64,000 bases of DNA from Oscheius tipulae. Lineage: Eukaryota; Nematoda; Chromadorea; Rhabditida; Rhabditidae. Position 1 is the stretch's first letter. Each line of letters opens with the position of its first letter. Below, one piece after another: positions 13,953-27,250 of the stretch. The translations under genes and the position numbers were made by a program. The notes under the pieces are model-generated. The model searched no databases, was not told the DNA's origin, and saw nothing but the letters and a program-made list of their open reading frames with translations. Where the stretch lies: positions 2,976,001-3,040,000 of the forward strand of contig JASJZH010000002.1 in the NCBI GenBank assembly GCA_037178975.1, given 5' to 3'.

Positions 13953-15150
13953 CTAGAGGAAGGAGAAGATAGACTGTTTCTGAAAAAAAGCGAGATGGTG
14001 TACAGGAAGCGAAGCATTTGGAAACAGGAAAAACAAAAGTGACTAAAGGGGTTGAGATGAGCGGGGAGAAAATAGAGGATGGTACGAGCTGGCGGCTTTC
14101 CAAAGGATGGGGGCAGTTCGAGTTGGCGAAAAAAGTACCTGCTTTCTTAGAATTTCATTAGATTTCGACTAGAGAGTACGGGAGAGCACAGATCAGAGAG
14201 CCTGCAGCGTTGATACTCTTTGTCTGAAACGACTTGGTCAAGAGAACAAGTGCCAGCAGACGGTGAGTGAGCAATGCACCCTCCGAGCGACAAAATAATC
14301 CACCATTGGCCTGGATGTCTATCTTAAGAGCCATGAGACCAGTGCTGTACGGATGATAGCATAGCCAAACGCGCACTTTCCACGTGCCGTATGAACTGTC
14401 TGGTCAGTTGGGTGACGCTATAAGATCCTCGAGATTTGACAGTACATTTTAGGTTCATTCGTGGCTATCGAGGGACAACAAACAAATGTGAAGTTGACAA
14501 ATTGTTGAGGGATACAGTATTGTCAAAAAGAGAATCTACATGATCCTAGTACCTGTACCAATTACCAGCAAACTACTGATGAAGAGGTGGGGAAAGGGAA
14601 CTAAACTGGGATCCTCCGCTTCCAGACATTAAAGACTTTGCAGATGCTTGCAGCCTCTTTGCAGCTGCTTTTCAAAGAAAAAGGATATACGTTGGCCAAA
14701 TGACCTTCTCCAAATAGACGGACCATTTCCGAAGATATCTCACTCCCCAACCTCAAAGAATAATTTATTCAAAAACTGATAATCACGGCAGAGTGGGGGC
14801 TTCTGGATAAGAGAAGAAGGAGAAAAGGTACATAAGTTAAGCTGAAAGCGTCGTGTTGAGCCCCGATACTGGGAAAAACAAAGGATAAGAGTGGAGACGA
14901 GGATATAAAAAGTGTGAAATGGCTAGAAGTGAATGCGGCAATCACAATGGAATTGGGGGAATTTGAATATGGGAAATAGGGATTGACCGAGGGGGTACGG
15001 GAGAGAGAAAGACTTTGTCTGAATGCACAACCATAAGGACATTGGTTTCGGCGGGAACCCTAGAGGATTCCGCCAGCTGTATCTGATACAGTCTGAAGAA
15101 GGGGCAAGCTAGTTTGGTTCTTGAGCAAAAGGAGGAGAAATATGGGAAGA
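13953..15150. other. Intergenic region, no gene supported
   Basis: Between the start of the decarboxylase and the 3' end of the RhoGAP gene (both minus strand) I see only short ORFs without splice support. This interval should contain the decarboxylase promoter (nearer 13953) and the RhoGAP 3' UTR (nearer 15150). No TATA element or repeat stood out. Confidence 0.4.
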
Positions 15151-18100
15151 TTAGAAGAGAGCGGTGTGTTTCTTCTTCAAGCTGCGTCGTTTAGGTGGGA
15201 CACCGTCGGCGGTTGAACTCTTGATCCAGCCCTCCATCTTGGCAGCAGCTTGTTCGAGCTCGGAGGGCGGGTAGGGAGCGTCCAGGGAGTGCTGAAAGCT
15301 GGAACTCTACCCTATCTATGTGCTTCTCTGTCTCTTTATCTCGACTGGAAATCTTTGGATAGCCCGTTTGTTTCTAGACATCGAGCCAAAGCACAGCAGT
15401 TCAAACCGCAAAGTTCCAAAAATGTCCTGTTAGCACTAATCCCCTTCAAAATAAAAAAGACTTTACATTTGAAACAAAACAACAAGAGACCAAAGTTTGT
15501 TTTCAAACTATCGACCGCATTCTCCAGTGGAACGATGGAACGGCTACAGGACTCTACGACTGGATTGCAGGTGACAGGTTAGTGAGATTTTGTGTACTAT
15601 CACTGTCCACCGTCTATTGTCTAGCCACTGTCCCCGTCTCTGTCCTGTGTCTACTGTGGCATGGCTACATCGACCAGGAGATAGGGGACTTGGCCCCTTG
15701 GGTCTCTGGTAGCTACTACTTTGTCAACTGTTAACTGTCACTCACAGTCTTGGCTTCACTGGAACCCTCCTCTGCTTGAGAGCATCTCATCCGCCAGGAT
15801 CTCCGTCTGGCGATGGTAGAAGCAGGTGTCGACTGAACCACCGGCGAGGCGTATCCAGCAATGTTTACAGCAGAACTTCCAGTGCTGTACTGTCTTTGAG
15901 CCAAAGTTCTCCGTGGAGCTTCTTTTTCCTTCAGAGAGTTCTTTCTGTCTACGAGCGGTTCCCTCTTTTCTTTCGGGGTCGGTGGAAGTGATTCTTCTTC
16001 GACCTTCTCAGCAACATTGAATACCTCATTGTCCAGCAATGGGGCATTTTCCCGAGTAGTTGACCAGTGCTTCGTGCACCCAAAGTCGATCGACTTCGAC
16101 TGCGGCTTGCTTGGAGAGATGAATGGAGAGAGAAACCTAAATACTTGATAAAGAAACTAGAGTAGAGGAACATACCAATCGCTTCGACTCTTCATCCGTC
16201 GTTGCTGGTTTTCGTGAACCCAGTCAAGACAGGACAGAGACCGACCGGCATCTCCGGCACAAGCTGTCAGTGGTCTCAGGACTTCCAGTTCGAAGTGATC
16301 TTCGACGTCACTAGTCTCGTGGAGAACCTGGAAAGAAATAGATTGATCAAGCTTTGAAATCATATAGGTACAGATGATCAATAAGAAACCAGGGTATGAG
16401 ACTAGGATAGCTATCTCAAACAGTCATTGAAGAGAAAATCAGAGAGACTGGGACTGGAATGTTAAGAGTATAGTCTCGCTCATAGTATGAGCGCACAGTT
16501 CAGAGAAAAGACTAGACTGAACGAAGCGTCTGGTAACTTTCACATACTTTCAGAGTACAGTTCGAAACTAGACTGAAGCGAGAGCCCGAGTAATTAAAAG
16601 TCATTCTAGAAGTCAAGAAGATTCAAAGCTACTGACAATCTAGCGTCACCGTTCTGTCTAACCTCGTCTGTTAGTAAAAAATTCTAAAAAGGAAAACGCA
16701 CCTCTCCAACACTGCTACTGAGCCGATTGTTGAGCCTGTTGGTATTTCCACCAGTGTTCTGAACAATGGTAGTCGGTTTGGGCTCCTGTGAAGATGTGGC
16801 TTCTCCCTCATAGACGACCACCTCTGGCCGGGAGAAATACCCTAAAACTGGCTACTCTCTACCACTTTTTTCAACTTTCTGGCAATATCAAGGTTTATGA
16901 TCTGATACAATTACACGTATAGTGGCGTGGGGTTACAGTAAGAGAGGGAGGGAGATAAGGGGATGCGCGTTTTGAACATATTATGGAGTGTGCGTGTGGA
17001 AATGAGCCATGCCACAGAGTAAGAGGGTAACCGAACACAGTAAACAGTATTATGAAGGACACAAAGGAGTATAAAAACAGTGGGATCACCTGAGGGAAAC
17101 CGTAAGTGGACGCTCTTCAGAGCCAGCGTACAACGTGTTCAAGAAGTAAAATAATCTTTGCAGCTGGCGGCCCGCTCCGCATGACGCAGTCGGTAAGAGT
17201 CCAGACTGCGGTTCAGACGACCCGGGTTCGAATCTCAAGACTGTCAAAGTTTTTTTTTTTTTTTTATAAAAACGTCGTACGCTGGCTGTAAGAATGGGAT
17301 ATAAGGCAGAGAGTGAGAAAATGTCATCAGAGGGAAAGCTAGTCGAAAGAGATCACTTAGCGCCTTAGTACTGTGTTAAGTAGACAAGAGACGAGAGAGG
17401 GAGAGTATAAAGGGTCTGTGGTATTAGGTCCCCCTTTAGAAGTCACAGCTTATGCTCTGCTTCAGATCGACTACATCGAGAGCATGAGCTGGCGGCCGCT
17501 TCGGATGATCCGTCGTGTGGGCCAGCGGATGTCGATGAAGGGAGCCGGTCCTCTGGACGAGGGCCTGTTTCGTCGTTGTCGTGGCGTGACTGGAGACTGG
17601 AGCGGCTTGACTACCAACGGGGACCGGATCCGGCTCCAGATGCAGAGCCGCGAGGCTGTAGGCACCAGCACACTTGGCAGCTAGAGCAGAGAAGGCCGGA
17701 GACGACAAATCTAAACCACACCTCACTTCCACACGGTTAAACAAAGCGAAAGGCATGATTTCGAAAGGATTTTGTTCATCAGTGTGAGGACATGCAAAAG
17801 AGCGTGAAAGTGAGAGCGTTGGGAGAAGAAGCAATGGTTTTGAACTGAAATTTCTCGATCCTAGAAGTACAGTAGCAAGCCAAACACTATTCAACGGACT
17901 CTGCAACTTTTATAAAGCCTTGTCCCACAGTCAAGCCATCTGATAAAGGCTAGCAAATAGTCAAGTAGATGATGGAATATGAGCACGGTTTTAAGACTCG
18001 AACCACTATCAATGTTTTAAAACAGAATATCGAGCTTGTCAGGCTATTGACTCACTTAGAAACTGGCCAGTGGTTGCGATGGACTACTGACCTTTGAGAC

Positions 18101-21100
18101 AGTACTTCTGTTAACTCTCGTGAGGTTACTTATTGGCTTCTAGTACAAGATTCATTTCAAAAGACATTGACTACAAAACAGAAGTCTCCTAAAATCTAGT
18201 GTTCTATACTATTTAACGCATCCCTACTGTAGCATGTCAGTTCTACTATGTTATCCTAGAATCATCGGGGTAATCTGATAGAACCTTCAATTGTGTCCAG
18301 TTTTCATAATCGGTCCCTCGCTTCAATTTTCGTCTTTGTACTGTTTTCTCCTCTTCTCCCCGAACATCAGTCCATACCCGCTACTGACTCACAACCTCGA
18401 AAAGGTCTTCCTTCTCTCGAGTGTACATTTGTTAGTTTAAAACCAGTGCTTCTCTTCCTCCGCCGCCAAGAAACCAAAGAAAATAATTATAAAAACACGG
18501 TACTCACATGCACAGAGAAAGAGAAGAGAGAGTTGCCCGTGTTATAGAATAGAGATTGATATAGTTGGGGTGCAAAAGTCTGAAACGAGTATAAACTGAA
18601 ACCGATCACCAAACACCATAACAACCACACACGAACACATGCATTCTACGGCAGTCAAGCTGTGTGCTTCCACAGATCTCTTCCAGAAGAGAGGGGGATC
18701 TCGGGGGGACCTCAGAGCCATTAGTATGTGTGTCTCGTGCGCAAAAGGAGAGAGAGAAGTAGGTGGTGTGAGAAGAGGACGAGGAAAGAGAGAGAGGCAT
18801 GGGACTGTCTGACTGGTGGCTTGAAGCATTCTACAGGCTTCTATCTAGTGTTTTTCTCTACTCGGGAGAGACTCGAAATCGAAACAAAAAAAGGAAAGGG
18901 ACTCACTTGATGGATACTGGAACGTAAACTGATAGTTCTCGTCTATCCGCAGCGTCCGGCCCGTTATTCTCGCGTAGAATTCGTAACATTCGCGCGGGAA
19001 GAGGGCAGTGTGGCCGAAGCTGGTAATAATGAACTGAACGACTTGCGAGGCCAGTTTGAAGCGCTGCACGTCCTCCAGTTTGGCCTAAAATTTAAGATTG
19101 TTCTTGAAACTTTTGATGTGCGCGCTTACAGCTTTGGGCGCCGCGCCAATATTTTAAGTCGGTTAGAGGAGGTCTCTGCTCCCAAAAGTTATTTTATCGT
19201 CTTTTTCATAATAAAAGCATCAAAATGAGACCAAACATGTTATGCAAATCCATAATGTACTGGGTTTTCAAGATCGCTCTTCTGGCTACTCTCATGGCCC
19301 TGTTCCTTTCAACAAGCTCTCCAAAAAAGGGAAGAGATAACATCACTTTTACTGCCCTTTACAGCTTGTTTTCTACATCTCGCGAGCCCTTTCTTTCATT
19401 GTAACAGTGTAAAGGACTCACATGTCTTCCGTCATGAATACAAGAATGAAACAATGACGGGGCGACGCTGATTGCTATCGCGTTCGGGGACATCTTCGTA
19501 TTGTAACTGTCGGCTGAGTCGGCTACCATTCGGAAGGTACCGAACAGGAGTACCAGTAAGTGTTGAGATGGTACGGGTAATGAGCGGAAGATCCTGAAAA
19601 TGTAGATATCTGTGCTTTCCCTCTCTCAAGTGGTTTCTACAACAACTACTCTCAGAGTTTCATTGAGTGATCTCGCGTGTTTCGGTTTGTTTGCATTCCG
19701 GGAGCAGGCGAGGGCGTTCTCGTATAATAGTGAACATGTTCAGGAGAGAGAACGACCGGAGATTATGTAGATACTTTGGCACAGTTTCAATGGGAACGAA
19801 CCAGAGTATAGTGTTGGCATAACGACACCATCTAGAGCTCTTATGGAAAAACGACATGAACGGGGCCTGTTCTGAAGTAAAACTGGTCAGAAGTGAGCAT
19901 TCTGCCTTTAGAATTTGCAAGAAACATTCATGTGTGGCCTATGTGATGTATTATCCCAAATACCACTTGCCAAAATGTGTTGACTGTAGGGTGTTCCAGA
20001 TGGGAGTTAGAATAGTGTTAAAAAGTTTAGGGTGCTAAAATCACTTTGTCACTCCGCTAGAAGCTGGACTGGTACAGTACAAAACTCTAATTTCGCTCTT
20101 CGAGAAGACTTAACATCATAACTAACTCAAATTCCAAAGACCAGTTGAAAGTTCGGTCCTGATGCCAAAAATTAGACCTCTAAACACCCTGCCTTGAACC
20201 CGATCCCTTGTTCTCTCACTCTACTTCCAATTCACCAAATTCTTTTTCAGAAACTTTTCCTGATCTCTAAAAATCAACTCCATTTCCCTAACAGAAACCA
20301 ATCTTTGATTGTAGCCTCTCTCTCTCTTTACTCTAAGACCGGTTATTTCCTATTTGTCTCTCTGATTCTATTGCGAAAGCGAGAGAGTTCGGCGAAGAAG
20401 CTGTTGTTTTTCGGTATGCCTACCTGTAAAAGATCTGTCGCTGTTTTTCCTGATCCGAGTTGTCGAGGAAGCTGTCGAAGAGCGTCTGCTCGTTGTCGAC
20501 GCCGAAGATTCCTCCGGGTAGCTTTGACAGGAATTTCTGGATGATTTCTTATGGAAAATGAATAAAGTAGGACCTACTTTTATGACGGATGCCGCCGTAT
20601 AGACACTAAAATTGGCAATATTGACTAATCTCCCGTGTTGCATGACATGACTGAGTTTGCGAACCTGCAAATGACAATTTAGGGTCATGAATAGGTTTGT
20701 GAAAGGGGCTTTATGATAGTGGTGCAAAACTGGAACAGACAGATAGTTTTAAAAGCTTTAGAAGGGAGGTGCGACCATTTGATGCCCACCGTTTCTCGGG
20801 CTCGCCACTTGTCTCTCACTTTTCGACCAGATTCTAACCGTGTTATACAAAGTTGTGGCCCTTGATCCGCTCTACAACTTTGCAAAATAGCACTAAGCTC
20901 AAAAGTAGCGGTTTGAGGTCGGAAAATTAGAAGGAAGCGGCGGAAAGGGCTAACCTTGGGTTTATCGAAGAGACTTTTATGAGACAAATCACGAAATTTG
21001 CACTGTTTTAAAGCAAAAAGACAAGAAAAATACCTGAGCTTGGTTACCCGGAGCCCTCCAGATATCCTTCTTCATGAATCCCTCCTTGTTCACCTTGAGC

Positions 21101-21325
21101 AGCAAGACAAGGAGGGTGGCTGGGATGTCGTGGGCGAAGGCCTCATTGATAGGGACCCCGAATTTCACTCTAAAAAGCCCACTTTGTTTATAAAATAAAT
21201 GAAAACTCACTTTTCTATCCGTCCCCTATATCGCTGTCCGAATTCGTCCGAATGGCCACAGAGCACCATCCCATTGAGACTTGCTACGGTCATTGGCCGA
21301 GCCAGTCTCTTGGCTACTGCGACTA
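15151..21325 (-). CDS. RhoGAP-domain protein with long disordered C-tail (5' end open)
   Basis: Eleven exons join in phase: 21325-21211, 21169-21034, 20664-20578, 20536-20424, 19593-19422, 19084-18907, 17680-17447, 16841-16702, 16327-16176, 16109-15746, 15291-15151. The RhoGAP domain starts at VKFGVPINEAFAHDIPATLL. It carries the arginine finger in KDIWRAPGNQAQVRKL, then KFLSKLPGGIFG, FRSLPVPSQHLLVLLFGTF, and the helix KMSPNAIAISVAPSLF, so GTPase-activating activity toward Rho-family GTPases is expected. After the domain follow about 300 residues rich in Ser, Pro, Thr and charged residues, ending in a basic tail (PPKRRSLKKKHT). No second domain was recognised. The exon before the domain (AVAKRLARPMTVASLNGM) shows the protein continues upstream. 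Candidate 5' exons lie near 27.1 and 28.4 kb. A tRNA-like element sits in the intron at 16842-17446. Confidence 0.85.
17172..17265 (+). pseudogene. tRNA-derived element 3 with Pol III terminator
   Basis: An A box (GACGCAGTCGGTAAGAG, 17183-17199) and B box (GGTTCGAATC, 17225-17234) at tRNA spacing are followed 15 nt later by a run of 16 T (17250-17265). The D stem pairs with a compensated A-T, but the T and anticodon stems are broken, so a decayed tRNA is the best description. It lies antisense in an intron of the RhoGAP gene. Confidence 0.6.
20847..20905. repeat. Hairpin repeat family (ACAAAGTTGTAG ... CTACAACTTTG), one copy
   Basis: The segment has ACAAAGTTGT, a GATC-containing spacer and CTACAACTTTGCAAAA, forming a hairpin. 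Related copies or halves are seen near 21535-21560, 22965-23020, 24760-24810, 40200-40215 and, best preserved, 50727-50777. This indicates a dispersed small fold-back element. Confidence 0.6.
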
Positions 21326-24300
21326 CTGCAACGCAACAAGGCATATTGGGTTTCACACAAATTGAGTGTGGGAACGAGAAGGAGAAGGAGGAGAAGAAGA
21401 ATATTACAACGCGTGGAACGTGACCGATAATGGACGCGAGAAGAGAACAACAGGAAAGGGTCAGAATATTGCTAGAACTTTTATTTAGAAGACCAATTTT
21501 CGAGGTCATTGGGTAGTTTTTCAACATTTTCATGCTCTACAAAGTTGTAGAACAGATCAAATAATACAACTGGTCAAGCCCGAAAACAGTGGTTGACGGA
21601 GAAAACGCATTTTGGACTGAGAGTAGCTTGTGGAAGAAGCGTGAAGGAATCGGGAAAGAAGGATTTTATTATATGACACCCCTAGTTGAAGTTCGGAATA
21701 ATAAGTGTCATCGGCAAGTTAAGAAAACAGTGATATCATATACGGGAATTTGGAGAGATGAGTATGAGTCATACAGATCGAAGGACAGTGATATCAAAGT
21801 CCAAAAGAGTACAGAGAGACAGTGTCAAGTTCAATAAACACAGAGAGACTATGAGAAACAGTACTATAAAGAAATGGTCAGTCTTCACAAAAAACACGTC
21901 CTTTTCCTGAATGGAATGCATGTGCTGTACATGCTTATTGTTGCCCTGGCGCACACGCTTCCATCTCCCATATGATGGCTGTCGAAAACGATCAATGCCA
22001 TATGAATTGTCCGATAGGACGGGGAAAGAGAGGAAGAGCGAAAAGCCATTAAAGACAACGGGCCGTATGGTTTCCTAGGTGGTTTTTCCTCATCATCTGC
22101 GCGCCCGAGAGTAGAAATTGTGAAGGTCGTGTCAGTAGAGCGTAACTGGGGTATCACAACAAGAGTGTACGGGTGGGAGAACGGTGAGCCTCGAACTGTG
22201 AGATGGAGCCGTGTACAAACAGTCCTCAAGTGGACAGCTTGGGCTGCCGCTTGGATTATCAAAATCAGAGAGAGGAGGGAGGTCAGAGATCTCAGGTCCC
22301 TCCGTCCCTGTCACTGTCTCGGTCTCTCTACAGCCAAAAGAAAGTGAAAGGGATCGAGCTTTTTCAACTTTCGGCCTGCTCATAGAGAGATAACGCTACT
22401 CATAAATTCGATGAATTGGAAACGGGGGTCGCAGCGCGCGACCGGTAGCATATCACCTCCAATTGGAACACAGCAGCGATAACTTGCGCATTTGGGAGAA
22501 GGGGAGGCAAACAAGCGTTCAGAATAGAGAAGAAGCAGAGACCACCCTTGAGAAAAAGGAACGAGTTCATTTCACGTGAACGCGGGAATACTCCCACGCG
22601 TTTTGGGAAAGAGAAAGTACAAGTTGGGTTTCGCCCACCGGAAACACACACCCTCTTTGGCAGTTAGTACAGACGCCCTTTAAAGGTTAGTTTCTCATGT
22701 TTTTGCGCGCGGAGAGAGGAGACCAGAAAGAGATGCAGAAAACAAAACATCTGATGAGAACTTTTGGAGGACTCTATTTTGATTTGGTAGGGTGTCTCAG
22801 GCTGAAACAGGTTCAAAGATACATGTACTTTTTGGATCCAAAACTTTACATGTTTCTGAATGTGCTGAAACCTTTTTTTGAATCTATACCCTTTCCACAA
22901 AAATGATTGTTCCGTAGTAACCTATGACGCAGTTTTCGCCGAACCATCAAATTTCTAGTGAAGCAATGTTTGTACAAACTTGTAGAGCACACGAAACGCT
23001 ACAACTTTACAAGACATCGCTAAACTCGAAAATGACATCCTGGGTCCGTACAACACTGTCAAAATATGAGAATTGGATGCCCAATCACGCTGTTAAACTG
23101 GGTAGTTTGATAAAGCTAGGTTATTTACACAAAGCTCATGGATTGGAGTGAAGGGTTTTAAGAAAAATGGGCGATAGAGAGTATTACTTTTATTGTAAAA
23201 GATATTAAACTTTGTAAGGCGAAATTGTGTATTTCGAAGAAAGAAAAATGATATTTGAAGATCAGGTTTCCATTTAAAATTTTTGGAAAACAAAAAGTTC
23301 AAAAGGAGGACTGCCCCAGAAGTAAAAAAACAAAGAAGCTTATGTGCTCGGCCCTTTCCTGCAACGTGGTCGGCCGGCCGACTCCGCTCGTATACGTCAT
23401 GTCCGCACTCGGCGTAAGGATTATCGATCGTTGGACCTTTTTCCTCGTTCTCTCTCGTCGGCTATTTATACTCGCCTCAGCTGTGCCCTTATTAGATTAG
23501 AAATTCCCAGGAGACGGAGGCAGACACAAGGAGAGTCTATGGGAAAAGTTCTGGGTTCATACGCCTGGGCATTTTCAATGGGATTAATCGGACGCAAGAG
23601 TGTTTTAGCGTTTCCGCATGTACTACAAAGTTGGAAAATAGCTCATCATCTACACCTTTCCAGGATATTACAAAGTTTAAAATTCTGCTCTTGTACTAGG
23701 AAAATAGCCTAGAAAACGATGGCTTGTTCAAAAAAAAGTTTTGTCTGTTCTGGCCGTTCAGACAACGTTGGGATCGGTTAGTATTTGGGTCAAATCCTCC
23801 GTTTAACGCATATAGAGTTTCAATGCTTTTTCCCATTTCCTAGACAGTCCGGGTGCACCCAGTTCCCAATTTTTATCCTCTTCCAGACTCATTGGGTCCA
23901 AAAACACAGCTCCTCTCTGTGTGTGTGGACGCGAAAAGGGCAATTAGTCATGGCGCCTCGGCTTCCACCAAAAATTGGCCACGGAAATTTGAATCCACCA
24001 CACAGCCTGCTGCTTGGGGGAGCAGCAGCGAAAAGAGAGAGCGAGCCATCACTATACAATTTGTCGTTTCGCGCGCTCGGAGGACCTTTATTGCTCCACA
24101 TAATTTTCTTCAAAGGCCTTCAGCCGAGGTGGTATGAGAGAGGGTATCTCACAATGGAATTGAGACCGTACGTGAGCGCGCGAGCACAGCCTATAAGAAC
24201 TTGAGCACACAAACTTGGGTAAATAAGGGGGACAGAGAGTGAGAGGAGGGCAGAAGCACAGAAGTCTTTGTTGTGTGGAAACCGACATCGGAAAGGGAGA

Positions 24301-25001
24301 TTTTATAGTGAAGAACTGATAGTGTGAGTCAGAGGCTGGGAAACCGCCAAGAGAAAGATTCGATGATAAATTCAGTAAACAAAGAGCGAAGAAAATACGG
24401 GACGGGCCAAAGAACTACAGAATTTATCCTAACAACAAGACAGTCACTGTCAAAGTAAAATATGCTTCCTCCCTCAAAAAGAAGTTTTCCAGAATTTCAT
24501 TCCGATACACTGCTTGTGCAGGATCAGAACTTACAGGAACCTTATTGGAGTAGTTTCTGCGTGGACTTCTCGCAACAATTTGTGTCAGAGACCGTACACA
24601 ACCAAACAGAAAAACTCTTTGACCAAACCGAAAGATTCTTTGATTCCTAGAACTGGATGGGCCGAGACAGTACGGGTGAGGCTTGGCAGAGCAACTCTTC
24701 CCTGTTAAGATTTCAGTCTTTTACAGGTTCAAGGATGCATTTTTTAGTCTTATGACGTTTTGCAAACTTGTTCCGAATTCCAAGGACTACAACTTTGCTA
24801 AACATCAAATTGCATAAAAATGATTGTTTAGGGTCGAAAAAGCGGTCCAAAGCCAGTTGCAATTGTAAAATTTCATTATTTGAACTACTGCAAAACATTT
24901 TGTACTTTCGTGCAAGCAAATAGCATGTGAAAGTCTTCTTTAGAAAAGATCTGAGAGACCAGGAATGCCACAAAAAGTCCATTGCAATACAAAAAAATTA
25001 G

Positions 25002-25049
25002 TATAAAAGGAAGGGGAGAACAGGATGAGATATCAAGGGCAACGATGCG
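25002..25049 (+). promoter_or_regulatory. TATA-type core promoter with a possible minimal first exon
   Basis: A consensus TATAAAAGG lies at 25002-25010. About 35 bp later is an ATG (25045-25047) followed after two bases by a strong donor, CG|GTGAGTCG (donor at 25050). This reads like a transcription start with a tiny coding first exon of five bases. The second exon is not identified. The ORF at 25150-25476 is in the right orientation but has no clear acceptor. Confidence 0.4.
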
Positions 25050-26029
25050 GTGAGTCGGCGCCTGGGGGATCGATTTCTGCTCTCTCCCGCTTCCCGATTC
25101 GGGAGTCCTTTAAACAAAAAGAGGCGGGAACGAGTCTAAAACTGTACAGTTGACAGCAAAAAAAGGCCAGGGGCTAGGTCCCATAGCATTAGTCAGCCTG
25201 GGGCCCGCCGGCGCGGAATCAAGCCCATTCATTAGTAGATCGATAAGACGCCACGACTACTACCTCAGCCTAGGAGACACTCTCGCCCGAGACGACGTAC
25301 AGCTTCAAGGGCTTCCTCCGCTCTCTTTCCCTACTTTATTGCTCTTGGGACAAGTCCCTCTGGACTCTCTGGGGGCCAATCTGCATGTGTTGTTACAAAA
25401 AAAAGCTGATGAGGCAGTAGGAGTCTGTTTTAAATTGGTTCGCACTGGGAAATGGTCAGTTTCTGTCCCTTTTTGATCTTTCAGAATGAGTCATGGTCAG
25501 TTTTAAAATGGTCAGTAACCTGAATTAGATCGTACTGATTAGTTCTGTCCCCCTTTGGCTGATTCATAGTCCTATACGAGAGTCTGAAAGTGTTCCTGAT
25601 TTGGCCAATAATGACGTGGTTGTATAGTGAAGCCTAATATCTTTGGTACTACGTGTCGAAACACACGTGAAATTTGATCATTAGGATGCCATGAAGTGTT
25701 TCCTCCCTAGAGAGGAGGGAACAAAATACTTGTCGTCATCGTCAGCATGGGATAGTGACTTTAGATGTCGAAACACAGCGCTCAAAAGTTTACAATAGTT
25801 AGATGTTTCCCTATCCGAATACTCCAATTACGGGGACAATCTTAGAGCACTTTCTCGTGTTCTTGACTGTTTGTAGTCTACACAGTAGCGATCTTTTAAT
25901 CGCCAAACTTGCATCGGGTGATGCCAGGACACTCACTACCTATGAGCTCTCTTCCCTAAAGCTTGTGTTAGTGTTTGTGTGTCTGAAGACATTACTGGTA
26001 ACAAGTTTGGCTGATGCCCCGTTGGGGTT

Positions 26030-26345
26030 CGTGCCAGGTAGATACTGTTCCAGCCGAGCTACCATGACAGGAGCAACTATCTCTCGCAGACGCTAGCTTG
26101 CAAACTGATTGACTGACTCGATTTGCCAACAATTAGTGTGCGCACAAGGTAGTGCACACATGCAATAATGGCTTCAGACACACAGACCCATAAACACGCA
26201 TACAGACATTTGGGCATTTAGAACTAGATTAGTGAGTTACTTTGCATGCTGGCAAGTCGAGTCAGTTTGGGAGATAGCTTTGTTGGGAAACGTTGCTCCT
26301 GCCATGGTAGCACGACTGGAACAACATCTACCTGTCACGAAGCCC
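26030..26345. repeat. Fold-back repeat, MITE-like
   Basis: The stretch 26030-26100 reappears as an imperfect inverted copy at 26232-26345 (shared CAGGTAGAT, CTGTTCCAG, GAGCTACCATG, CAGGAGCAAC, and AACTGA with CTCGA). The spacer carries GGCTTCAGACACACAGAC. Related copies are at 37245-37565 and 45668-46085, and the family is probably a non-autonomous fold-back element. Confidence 0.65.
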
Positions 26346-26916
26346 AACGGGGCCTCTGCCACACTTGAAGTTTGTAAACCCGGAATTCTAGAGGTGTTAC
26401 CCTACATTCGTCACAAACGATCGGATAGCTTCTGAATCGAAGTATTAGAGCGTTGAGCCTGTCCAAACTGTAAAAAGTTTTGCCTGTTCCCGTAATCTTA
26501 GACTTGCTCCAAGACCTATAGGCTAAATGAACAGGAACTAAAGGAATAAAAGATCTACTAGTACCACCACCTTTCTTTGACTGAAAAAACTATAAGTCAC
26601 AGGAGTTAGAAGAACCAGAGACCGTAAGAGGGACAGCGAATTTTAACAATTTAAGAAGACAGACAGTACTACGGTACTGTATGATTGTCAGTGCTTATCA
26701 CAAAAGAGACAACGTCATTCTGTCAAAAATAGACCGACTCACAGTAGAGTCACTGTTTGTGACTCACGGGCAAATAATGCCTGTCCAATTTCGGACCAGA
26801 AGGCGGCTAATGTCCAGCTGTCTGTAGGCTGGATAATTAGACGCCACAAGAGTCATCGAACCAGATCCATTAGCACGACTGGCGTGAAAAAAGAGGAGTT
26901 CTTGTTACGACGGAAA

Positions 26917-26925
26917 TATAAATAG
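26917..26925 (+). promoter_or_regulatory. TATA box upstream of the 27.2-kb orphan ORF
   Basis: TATAAATAG is followed immediately by a GC-rich block (GTGGGGGCGCGGGCG), the classic context of a metazoan core promoter. It points right, toward the open reading frame beginning near 27251, which has no other obvious promoter. Confidence 0.45.
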
Positions 26926-27030
26926 TGGGGGCGCGGGCGAAAGAACCTCTATTGTGAAAGTTGCCGTGTGGTAAATGGCGACACACTAACACAGTGGGGG
27001 CTGGTGGGCGGTATCTTTCGTGACACGTAC

Positions 27031-27201
27031 TTCCGACAGTACAATCTTCTTGGGTGGTCTCGATCTATTCAATTTCTCTAGCTTTTTAATTGGAGGAGAA
27101 GCTAAATTGGGAGAGGACAGCAGGAGTGCCTCTTGGAAAAATGAAGAGTCGACGTAAGAGGAAGAGTTGTTCGGAAAGAGTGTCTGATTTTGGAGAGACA
27201 C
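27031..27201 (-). CDS. Candidate 5' exon of the RhoGAP gene
   Basis: On the minus strand a frame reads SSSYVDSSFFQEALLLSSPN then ASPPIKKLEKLNRSRPPKK and reaches a consensus donor (GAA|GTACGTG). The composition (Ser/Pro/Lys, helical patch) resembles the tail exons of the RhoGAP gene, which is the next minus-strand gene downstream and lacks a start. No acceptor-to-donor chain connects them yet. Confidence 0.3.
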
Positions 27202-27250
27202 GAGAGCTAAAACTGAATTGTGAAACGGTATACTGTCTCTCTTCTTTCAG

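Noticed and set aside
17447-17680. All three minus frames are nearly open across this exon, and one gives a plausible alternative RhoGAP tail ending in TAG
   Set aside because: Only the frame reading AKCAGAYSLAALHLEP joins both flanking exons in phase, so it was preferred.
25235-25272. Minus strand contains TGAGGTAGTAG, identical to the first 11 bases of let-7
   Set aside because: The following bases do not continue as let-7 or its known relatives, and neither flank provides a complementary arm for a pre-miRNA hairpin. An 11-base match is likely chance.
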